Below the pieces are notes generated by a model. It was not told the origin of the DNA. It did no database searches and saw only the letters and a program-made list of their open reading frames with translations. From assembly GCA_016793165.1 (NCBI GenBank), contig JAEULA010000043.1, positions 142,541 to 206,540 on the forward strand: DNA of 64,000 nt, given 5' to 3'. The position numbers and the translations under genes are program-made. This document shows, piece after piece, positions 21,207-28,337 of this stretch (positions are counted from its first letter, which is position 1; each line of letters begins with the position of its first letter). Source of the DNA: Alphaproteobacteria bacterium. Lineage in GTDB: Bacteria; Pseudomonadota; Alphaproteobacteria; CACIAM-22H2.

Positions 21207-22085
21207 TCACGACTTCACCGCGCCTTCGGTGAGCGCCCGCACGAAGTATTTCTGCAGGATCAGGAAGAGGACGACGACCGGCACGCTCATGATGAACGAG
21301 GCCGCCATCAGCCCCGGCCAGTTGGTCGCGTACTCGGTGAAGAACTTCTGCAGCCCCACGGGCAGGGTCAGCTTGGACTTGTCGTTGAGGAAGGTCAGCG
21401 CGTAGACGTACTCGTTCCACGCCATGATGAACGAGTAGATCGCCGTCGCGATGATCCCGGGCGACGACAGCGGCATCACGATCAGCAGGAACGCCTTGAA
21501 GCGCGAAGCGCCATCGATGCGCGCGGCCTGCTCGAGCTGCACCGGGATGTTGTCGTAGAAGCCCTTGAGCAGCCAGATCGAGAGCGGCAGGCCGAAGGTG
21601 AGGTAGGTGAGGATCAGCGACCACTGCGTGTTCACCAGGCCGAGCCAGCGCATCATGATGAAGAGCGGCATCAGGAACACGACCGCGGGAAACATGTTGC
21701 GGACGAGCACCGCATAGAAGAGCAGGTTGCGGCCGGGGAAGCGGAAGCGCGAGAACGCATAGGCCGCGGGCACGGCGACGATCACTCCAAGCACCGTCGT
21801 TGCCAGCGACACCCAGAGGCTGTTGAGGAGATAGCCGAGGAACTCGCGACCGACCTCGCTCGCCGGCGACAGCAGGCGCACATACTCCGCGATGGTCGGT
21901 TGGCGCGGGATCCATTCCGGCGGGTATTGCAGGGCGGCGAACTGCGACTTGAGCGAGGTCAGCAGCATCCACGCCATCGGCAGCATTGCGAGGAACACGA
22001 GGAGCGCGAGCAGCAGCCAGCCGCCGGCCGACCAGGGTTCGAACCGGCGCCGCGACGCCGGGGGCGGCGTGGTCACGGCCATCAT
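21207..22085 (-). CDS. Sugar (CUT1) ABC importer permease, MalG-like
   Basis: The permease has 292 residues and six hydrophobic segments, with the MalG-type coupling loop 'EQAARIDGASRFKAFLLIVMP' (EAA motif) and the typical end 'LQKYFVRALTEGAVKS'. The start overlaps the upstream permease stop (ATGA). Gene order and motifs make it the second half of the translocation channel. Confidence 0.94.
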   Translation of the reverse strand: MMAVTTPPPASRRRFEPWSAGGWLLLALLVFLAMLPMAWMLLTSLKSQFAALQYPPEWIPRQPTIAEYVRLLSPASEVGREFLGYLLNSLWVSLATTVLGVIVAVPAAYAFSRFRFPGRNLLFYAVLVRNMFPAVVFLMPLFIMMRWLGLVNTQWSLILTYLTFGLPLSIWLLKGFYDNIPVQLEQAARIDGASRFKAFLLIVMPLSSPGIIATAIYSFIMAWNEYVYALTFLNDKSKLTLPVGLQKFFTEYATNWPGLMAASFIMSVPVVVLFLILQKYFVRALTEGAVKS

Positions 22086-23023
22086 CCCGGCCTCTTGTCG
22101 TCGCCGCGAGTGAGCGCGCGGACGTAGAACCAGCCCATCGTCATCATCACGATGAACAGGATCACGGAATAGGCGGAGGCGAGCCCGAAGCGGATGCGGC
22201 CGAAGGCGAGCTGGTAGATGTGGGTGATCCAGATCTCCGTCGCTCCGGCTGGTCCGCCTCCGGTCATGATCCACGGGATCGTGAAGCTGTTCAGGTTGGC
22301 GACCAGCAGCAGCAGGGTCGTGACGAGCGCGACGTGCCGCACATGCGGGAAGGTGATGTGCCAGAAGCGGCTCCAGGCGCCGGCGCCGTCGACGCGCGCT
22401 GCGCGCAGCAGCTGATCTGGCACGGTCTGCAGCCCGGCCAGCATCATGATCATCGCGAACGGGAATTCCTTCCAGACATTGACGGCGATCAGGGCGGCCA
22501 TCACGCGGTCGGTGTTGTCGAGGAAGTTGATTGGCGTGGCGGACAGGCCCAGCTGTACGGCCACTGCGCCGATGACTCCGAAGTCGCTGTGGTAGAGCCA
22601 GCGCCATACGTAGGACGCCGCGACGGCGCTGATCACGTAGGGCACCAGCAGGATCCCGCGCAGCAGGCCGCGGCCGCGAAAGGCGTCGTTGAGCGCCATC
22701 GCCGCGGCGAAGCCGAGGACGAAGGCGAAGAAGGTCGAGAAGACCGTCCAGACCAGCGTGTTCCAGGTCGCCTCGCGGAAGCTGTCCATCCCGAGGACGC
22801 GCGTGTAGTTCCCCGTCCCGATGAAGATCTTGTCCTCGAGGGCCAGGTTGGGCGGCGTGTTGAAGAACGACAGATAGATCGTGTCGTAGATCGGATAGGC
22901 GATCACCAGCATCATCACGACGAGCGCCGGCGCGACATAGGCGTAGTCGTGGCGATGTCGGAACAGGCGGATCAGGAGGCCCGGATCGCGCCGGACCTGC
23001 GGCGTCTGTGCAGCGATGCCCAT
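22082..23023 (-). CDS. Sugar (CUT1) ABC importer permease, MalF-like
   Basis: The permease has 313 residues. After a cytoplasmic N-terminus, TM1 is 'YVAPALVVMMLVIAYPIY'. The EAA loop is 'LLRAARVDGAGAWSRFWHITFP', followed by 'PWIMTGGGPAGATE', the MalF-type glycine loop. I chose the ATG at 23023; a GTG one codon upstream is possible. A 13-bp inverted repeat stands between it and the binding-protein gene. Confidence 0.93.
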   Translation of the reverse strand: MGIAAQTPQVRRDPGLLIRLFRHRHDYAYVAPALVVMMLVIAYPIYDTIYLSFFNTPPNLALEDKIFIGTGNYTRVLGMDSFREATWNTLVWTVFSTFFAFVLGFAAAMALNDAFRGRGLLRGILLVPYVISAVAASYVWRWLYHSDFGVIGAVAVQLGLSATPINFLDNTDRVMAALIAVNVWKEFPFAMIMMLAGLQTVPDQLLRAARVDGAGAWSRFWHITFPHVRHVALVTTLLLLVANLNSFTIPWIMTGGGPAGATEIWITHIYQLAFGRIRFGLASAYSVILFIVMMTMGWFYVRALTRGDDKRPG

Positions 23024-23038
23024 CACGATTCCCCGGCT

Positions 23039-23081
23039 TCCCCGTGCGCGCCTCGGCGACCTGCGCCTGCGCGCACGGGGA
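23039..23081 (-). promoter_or_regulatory. Intercistronic stem-loop between binding-protein and permease genes
   Basis: Thirteen bases at 23039-23051 (ending CCCCGTGCGCGC) pair perfectly with 23069-23081 around a 17-base loop. It sits 12 bases after the binding-protein stop and 15 before the permease start. In importer operons such hairpins often protect the upstream binding-protein mRNA and reduce read-through, giving an excess of receptor over permease. No T-run follows. Confidence 0.6.
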
Positions 23082-23093
23082 GTGACCCGCGGC

Positions 23094-24581
23094 TCAGAGC
23101 GACAACAGGTCCTTCACCTGCTTGGCCGCTGTGTCGGCCGCCTGCGCCGCCGTCATGCGTCCGGTGAGCGCGTTCTGCATCATGTCGGGCACCACGATGT
23201 TCATGATCTCGGCGGATTCCGGGATCACCGGGAACGGGATGCCGGAGGTCAGCATCGAGGTGGTGACGTCGAGGAACTTGATCTGCTCGATGCGCTGCTT
23301 CATCCACGGCGTGCGGAAGCCGCGGGTGTGCCCGGGGTTGGATGTGGTCCAGGCGAGCTTGGTCGACCACTCGGGACCGGTCATGAAGGCGACGAAGGCG
23401 CGCGCCGCATCCATGTCGTGCTTCCCGGCGACGACGCTCGGCTTGAAGATGTGCGCGTTCCAGCCGCCGAACACGACGGCGCGCCGTGCCGGTCCCTGCG
23501 GGATGAGGCCGTAGCGCACCTTCGCGATCACCGCGTCGGCGGTCTTGCGGTCCTCGCCCGAGAGCCGCTGCGCGCGGTCGAGCATCACCGCGTATTCGCT
23601 GGGGTGGCTGATCATCATCGCCAGATTGCCGGCGATGAATGGATCGACGTTCTCGGCCTGGGTGTTGGTGAGCGCGGAGACCGGCACCGACTTGTCGCGG
23701 ATGTACATGTCGATCGAGGCCTGGAGCGCGGCCTTGGTCCCGGCATTGCCGAGATAGACCTTGTCGTAGTTCGGGCGCGCCTCCGCCTCGTCGAGCGCGC
23801 CGCCGCCATAGGCCCAGCATTGCGGCATGAAGCGGTAGGGCGTGTTGCCGGCGTTGCGCCGTGCGACCATGCCGTAGCCGAACTTGCCGGTCTTCTCGCG
23901 GATCGTGCGCGAGTAGGTGACCAGGTCGTCCCAGGTGGCAGGCGGCTTGTCGGGATCGAAGCCGGCCTTCTCGAACAGATCGGCGTTCCAGATCAGCGCC
24001 ATCGTCTCGTTGTTGGTCGGGATGCCGTAGGTCTTGCCTTTCCACGTCACCGACTTCATGGCGCCGGGCCAGAACTCGCTGGTGGAGTAGCCGACATCCT
24101 CGGGGCGCAGCTCCTGGAGAAAGCCCTTCGCGGCCAGCTCGGGCGCCCAGAGCAGCGTCAGCCGCGCGACCATCGGTGCGGACTTGCCGAGCGCCGCCGT
24201 GCGGATCTTGTCCAGAAGGTCGTTGTAGGTGAAGGACTGCTTCTCGATGGTGATGTTCGGGTAGGTACGCGCGAAGGCGGCGAAGAACTGCGCGTCGATC
24301 TCGTGGTTCAGCCGCGGATCGGCCTCGTTCGGGCCGACATACCAGTACGTGACCTTGCCGGTGTGATTGAGCGGCACGATCTTCGCGCAGTCCGCCGCGG
24401 TGTCGACCTCGAGGGTGCCGGCGATGCTGCGCACATAGTCCGGCGACCACTTGGTGGCGTCGACCCCGCCCGAGGGCGCCTGCGCCGCCGCTGGAAGTGC
24501 AGCGGCTGTCGCTGCTGCGGCGGAGCCGGCCAGCAATGTACGGCGGCCGATCGCGGAGGTGTTTTCGTCACGCGTGGTCAT
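23094..24581 (-). CDS. Sugar ABC importer substrate-binding protein (family 1), Tat-exported
   Basis: The receptor has 495 residues. A twin-Arg leader 'IGRRTLLAGSAAAATAA' (Arg13-14) ends near 'AAAQA'. The mature protein has the family 1 layout: 'YPNITIEKQSFTYNDLLDKIRTAALG', 'PTNNETMALIWNADLFEKAG' and 'VFGGWNAHIFKPS'. It is longer than maltose-binding protein mainly through an N-terminal about 60-residue extension ('WSPDYVRSIAGTLEVD'), a piece of which recurs as a gene remnant at 25908-26045. It is the first gene of the importer, 76 bp after an enolase-superfamily gene. Confidence 0.92.
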   Translation of the reverse strand: MTTRDENTSAIGRRTLLAGSAAAATAAALPAAAQAPSGGVDATKWSPDYVRSIAGTLEVDTAADCAKIVPLNHTGKVTYWYVGPNEADPRLNHEIDAQFFAAFARTYPNITIEKQSFTYNDLLDKIRTAALGKSAPMVARLTLLWAPELAAKGFLQELRPEDVGYSTSEFWPGAMKSVTWKGKTYGIPTNNETMALIWNADLFEKAGFDPDKPPATWDDLVTYSRTIREKTGKFGYGMVARRNAGNTPYRFMPQCWAYGGGALDEAEARPNYDKVYLGNAGTKAALQASIDMYIRDKSVPVSALTNTQAENVDPFIAGNLAMMISHPSEYAVMLDRAQRLSGEDRKTADAVIAKVRYGLIPQGPARRAVVFGGWNAHIFKPSVVAGKHDMDAARAFVAFMTGPEWSTKLAWTTSNPGHTRGFRTPWMKQRIEQIKFLDVTTSMLTSGIPFPVIPESAEIMNIVVPDMMQNALTGRMTAAQAADTAAKQVKDLLSL

Positions 24582-24611
24582 GAGTCGATCCTCCCAGCTG
24601 GTTTCAGTTTT

Positions 24612-24632
24612 CTGACGTCTGACTTCTGACTT
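24612..24632. repeat. Three tandem 7-bp repeats (CTGACGT, CTGACTT, CTGACTT)
   Basis: These lie in the unusually AT-rich 76-bp gap between the enolase-superfamily gene and the binding-protein gene. They are too short to assign a role; slippage or a binding site are both possible. Confidence 0.5.
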
Positions 24633-24657
24633 TCCTTTTTCGCGCCTGGAGGGGTCG

Positions 24658-25815
24658 TCACCCGCCGAAGCCGTCGACTGCGTTGGCGCGCATGTACTCC
24701 ATGTTCATCTCCAGCCCGAGGCCGGGCAGGGCCGGCAGGTGCAGGCGACCGCCCGAGTTGTCGAGCGGCCTGGTGATGAAGTCGTTGTACTTGGAGAGGT
24801 CGTAGCGCGACGTCTCGAGACGGAAGAAGTTCGGCACCGTCATCATGACATGTGCGCCGGCCACGACGTTGATCGGCCCGCTGGCGTCGTGCGGCGAGAC
24901 CGGGATGTAGTAGGCCTCGGCCATGTTCGCGATTTTCTTGAGCTCGGTGATTCCGCCCGCCCAGGTGACATCCGGCATGATGTGATCGGCAAGCCTGTTT
25001 TCGAGGATCGGAACGAACTCCCAGCGCGTGTGCAGGCGTTCGCCGATCGTGATCGCGCAGTTCACCTTCTCGCGGACCTGCTGCAGGGCGTGATAACTCT
25101 CGGGCGGTACCGGTTCCTCGAACCAGTCGATCTGGGCCTCGTCCTCGAGGCGCCGACAGAGGCGGATCGCGGTCGGCACGTTGAACCGCCCATGGGCATC
25201 GATGAAGATCTCGATGTCCGGGCCGGCGACCTCGCGGATGCGCGCCGCCATCTTCGCTGCGTAGTTCTCGCCCTGGCGACTCATGCCGCCTTCGAGATAG
25301 TCGTCGAAATGCTTGGAGCGCCCCGCGGCGGCGGGGAAGGGGTCGAACTTGAATGCCGTATGACCCGACTCGACGATGGCGCGGATCTCCTTCACCAGCG
25401 TCTCGTCGTTGTCGAGCAGCCGGCGCAAGGGATGCGTGTAGAGCAGGATGTCATCGCGCAACTTGCCGCCGAGCAGTTCGTAAATGGGCAGGCCGAGCGC
25501 CTTGCCGCGGATGTCCCACAGCGCGATGTCGATGCCGCTGATCACGTGGGTCGTCGCGCCGCGCGTGCCCATGTAGGTGAATGAGCGGAACACCTTGTGC
25601 CAGATGTGCTCGATGCGCGCAGGATCCTCGCCGACGAGCAGGTCGTTGAGCTGGCGGATGATGCCGGCGACGGCCCGGTTCGCGGTGAGCGTCGTCGTCG
25701 TGATCTCACCCCACCCCGTGATGCCCTCGTCGGTGCGAACCTCGACGAAGAAGTACTCACCCCAGCCGGAACCGGAGGTCTTCACCAGCCAAGGCACGAG
25801 CTTTGAAATCTTCAA
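24658..25815 (-). CDS. Enolase-superfamily acid-sugar dehydratase-like enzyme, DgoD-like active site
   Basis: This 385-residue mandelate racemase/muconate lactonising-type enzyme has Mg ligands Asp206 ('FIDAHG'), Glu in 'FEEP' (233-234) and Glu259 ('GERLH'). His208, two residues after the first ligand, and His309 ('SPHDASGP') match the paired histidines of galactonate dehydratases. It probably removes water from an aldonate or aldarate to give a 2-keto-3-deoxy acid. It lies between the CUT1 binding-protein gene and a second enolase-superfamily gene on the same strand. The sugar is not predictable from sequence alone. Confidence 0.88.
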   Translation of the reverse strand: MKISKLVPWLVKTSGSGWGEYFFVEVRTDEGITGWGEITTTTLTANRAVAGIIRQLNDLLVGEDPARIEHIWHKVFRSFTYMGTRGATTHVISGIDIALWDIRGKALGLPIYELLGGKLRDDILLYTHPLRRLLDNDETLVKEIRAIVESGHTAFKFDPFPAAAGRSKHFDDYLEGGMSRQGENYAAKMAARIREVAGPDIEIFIDAHGRFNVPTAIRLCRRLEDEAQIDWFEEPVPPESYHALQQVREKVNCAITIGERLHTRWEFVPILENRLADHIMPDVTWAGGITELKKIANMAEAYYIPVSPHDASGPINVVAGAHVMMTVPNFFRLETSRYDLSKYNDFITRPLDNSGGRLHLPALPGLGLEMNMEYMRANAVDGFGG

Positions 25816-25907
25816 GGCAGCTTCCTTCCATGGTTGAGCTAAGCCGCTCGCGCCTCAGAGGTCCGCGAGCAAACCGGGGAAACGCTTTGTGGCGCGGTCG
25901 GCGGCCG

Positions 25908-26045
25908 GGGAACCGTGAACTTCAGCGCCAGCGGGCCTTGCATCCTGTTCGGCTCGGCCCGCGCGCATTGCGAGGTCCTGTCGTCGGTGGCCGTGCCGGC
26001 GATGCTGAGGACGGAATCAGGTGTCCAGGCGGACCAATCGATGCC
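25908..26045 (-). pseudogene. Fragment of a sugar-binding-protein gene
   Basis: About 46 codons on the minus strand ('AGIDWSAWTPDSVLSIAGT...') resemble the mature N-terminus of the receptor encoded at 23094-24581 ('GGVDATKWSPDYVRSIAGT...'). Nine of the first seventeen or so aligned residues match, after which the likeness fades. No signal peptide, ribosome site or remainder of the gene is present. The 436-bp gap holding it (25816-26251) has nothing else I can recognise. It looks like the stump of a duplicated or deleted importer gene between the two enolase-superfamily genes. Confidence 0.6.
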
Positions 26046-26251
26046 GGCGGCGCTGGGCTCGGCCGAAGCGCAGCGCGCGATCGTTGGGGCGCTCGCAACT
26101 GCACCATGGCCGCGCCCGGTGCAGCGATGGAGCGATGGAGTCGGACCTCGCCCCTTGTTGCCTTTCGGCATGCCGCGCCCTCCCCTGTCGCCCGTTGCGT
26201 TCGACCCTAGGACCGGTGCGCCGGGAAAGTAAACCGCGATCGCAGCCGGCG

Positions 26252-27448
26252 TCAGTCGAAGAACGCCGAATCTTCAGGCAACAGGTAGCGGCGCGCGCGT
26301 TCCGGGTTGATCTCGACGCCCATGCCGGGCCGGTCCCAGACCTCGATCATGCCGTCGCGCACCAGCGGCGCGGGCAGGCCGTCGACGATGTCGAACCACC
26401 ACGCCGGATCACCGGTCGGCAGCTCGAAGGCGATAAAGTTGTGCGGCAGCGTCGCCGAGACCTGCACCAGCGCCGCGAGCCCCAGCAGGCCGTTGCCGGT
26501 ACCGTGGGGCGCCATCAGTATGCCGTGCAAGTCGGCATACTCGGCGATCCACTTGAGTTCGGCGATGCCGCCGACGTCGCAGGGATCGGGCCCGACGACA
26601 CGCACGGCCTTCTTTTCGATCAGCTCCTTGAAGTTCTGTCGCAGGTAGATCTGCTCGCCGGTATGGATCGGTGTCGAGGTCGCCTGCGTCACCTCGCGAT
26701 AGACGTCGGCGTTGACGAACGGCACGTAGTCGCCGGTGATCATGTCCTCGAGCCAGAGCAGGTTGTGCTTTTCGACCGCGCGCGCGAAGCGGATCGCGTC
26801 GGGTACCATCCATCCGGGGCCGCAATCGAGCGCGAAGCCGATCCGGTCGCCCAGCACCCCCTTCATCGCCGCGACGCAGTCCAGGGTGTAGGCCATGCCG
26901 CGCTCGGTGAGGAGGCCGCGATCAAGCGCGCCGTGGAACGGGCTGGGGCTCGGCTCGCCGTAGTAGTAGTCCTTGAATTCTCGCTTCATCGGGCTGTGGA
27001 ACGAAATGCCCTGTTTCACGATCGTGAAGCCCTCGGGCAACTCCATCATCCGTTTCGCCTCGGCCGCGTAGTCCTCGGGCCGGAAGCGCGTCATCGGCAC
27101 GCGCAGCGCGCCGTTGTAGACGCGCACCTTGTCGCGGACTTTTCCGCCCAGCAGCTTGTACACGGGGACGCCGGCGGCCTTTCCCGCGATGTCCCAGAGC
27201 GCCATCTCGATGACGCTGATCGCGCTGCCATAGGGCTTGAACGCGCCGCGCTGGCGGATCTTGAGCATCACCCGCTCGACGTCGGTTGGATCCTCACCGA
27301 TCAGCGCCTCGCGGAACTGCATCACGAACGGCTTGAGGTAAGGCTTGTACTGCTCGACCTCGCCATAGCCGCTGATACCGTCATCGGTGACGATGCGTAC
27401 GATCGGGTTCTTGCCGATGACCGCACATTTGAGATCGCTGATTCTCAT
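26252..27448 (-). CDS. Enolase-superfamily enzyme, second copy with different active site
   Basis: This 398-residue mandelate racemase/muconate lactonising-type protein has predicted Mg ligands Asp208 ('FALDCGPGW'), Glu234 ('WLED') and Glu265 ('HTGEQ'), with a C-terminal barrel base His315 ('APHGTGN'). Unlike its neighbour it has Gly, not His, two residues after the first metal ligand, so a DgoD-type two-histidine mechanism is not available. A different acid sugar or stereochemistry is likely. It is the first gene of the minus-strand block, so its upstream region should hold a main promoter. Confidence 0.87.
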   Translation of the reverse strand: MRISDLKCAVIGKNPIVRIVTDDGISGYGEVEQYKPYLKPFVMQFREALIGEDPTDVERVMLKIRQRGAFKPYGSAISVIEMALWDIAGKAAGVPVYKLLGGKVRDKVRVYNGALRVPMTRFRPEDYAAEAKRMMELPEGFTIVKQGISFHSPMKREFKDYYYGEPSPSPFHGALDRGLLTERGMAYTLDCVAAMKGVLGDRIGFALDCGPGWMVPDAIRFARAVEKHNLLWLEDMITGDYVPFVNADVYREVTQATSTPIHTGEQIYLRQNFKELIEKKAVRVVGPDPCDVGGIAELKWIAEYADLHGILMAPHGTGNGLLGLAALVQVSATLPHNFIAFELPTGDPAWWFDIVDGLPAPLVRDGMIEVWDRPGMGVEINPERARRYLLPEDSAFFD

Positions 27449-27837
27449 GCTTGCCTGCGCTCCCCGCCTCGGATCCCAACGGGTCCTCGGCGGCCAGGAT
27501 GATCCGCAAAGCGACGATATGCCCAGCAGGAAAATCAGGACGATGGGGACCTGTCTGGCCTGAATCGGGCCCCAACCGAATCGTTGGTCAAGGTAGAGAC
27601 CGATCGGGGCATCCGCCGAGGGGGAATTCCGGGGCGGGCCAGGAGAGGTTGGAAGGCGGCGCTCGCTCGAAGCGGCAGACCGTCGTTGACCGTGATGAGT
27701 TCAAGACCGCCAGCGTATCAGTTGAGGCGATCTCCGCGATCGACAGGATTCAGCTTCATTCCGGCTTCCGCGTGTCCTCCGCGTTTGGACCGGGGGGGGC
27801 CGAATCGGTCCCAAACGGGCCTCCTCGATGCGTCGCG

Positions 27838-28100
27838 GCACCAATCGACCGCGATGCATCCGCTGAAATCGGGGCGCTGGAGCGCGTTGCGCACGCCGAC
27901 CGCTAGTGGGCTGACGTTCGTCATGTGCGCTGCGAATTCGAGGTGCGTTCGCGTCCCACTGCGAGCTTGTCGTTGAGTTCGATCGCGACGCGCACGTCGA
28001 GTGGTTCCATTGCGACGTCTTGGCTCAATGCTAGGAACAAGCACCGGCGTGTCTCGGGCGCGATCGCCTCGCCGGAAGCGTTGCCTGCAAACTGCCCGCA
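27838..28100 (-). pseudogene. Frameshifted mobile-element remnant, copy 1
   Basis: The minus strand encodes 'CGQFAGNASGEAIAPETRR...EPLDVRVAIEL' and then, after a frameshift near 27950, 'NVSPLAVGVRNALQRPD'. The same protein, unbroken, is encoded at 45640-45975. No family name is recognised. The rest of the 889-bp gap (27449-28337) holds only short unsupported frames and two similar short motifs (GAATCGGGCCCCAAC and GAATCGGTCCCAAAC) about 240 bp apart. The remnant marks a probable internal boundary of the island. Confidence 0.55.
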
Positions 28101-28222
28101 CGGGTTGCAGACTCGCCGAATTTCGCGTCCGGACTTCGCGGGCGGCTGCCACGACTCCGGCCGGCTCAGGTCGGTCCCACCCCCACTTCGGTCCCAGCCG
28201 GCGGAACACCATGTGTACAAAT

Positions 28223-28233
28223 GTCATTATGAC
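28223..28233. promoter_or_regulatory. Palindrome upstream of the GH116 operon
   Basis: GTCATTATGAC is a perfect 5-1-5 inverted repeat in an AT-rich patch 105 bp before the GH116 start. It is in position to be an operator for the glycosidase-importer-AraC operon. The regulator is not proven. Confidence 0.35.
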
Positions 28234-28337
28234 CTGCGTTCAAGACCGGGCGGAATGACATGAAATACGGTTCGCGCATATCGACAAAGCCGGCTCGACG
28301 AAATGCGCCGGCGCGTAAGACGGCAAGAGGGGAAACG

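Noticed and set aside
24612..24632. CRISPR-like repeats
   Set aside because: The repeats are 7 bp long without spacers, and no cas genes occur in the window.
25839..26232. Small independent genes in the gap between enolase-superfamily genes (both strands)
   Set aside because: No ribosome site or intact domain is seen; the only recognisable content is the receptor-like fragment on the minus strand.
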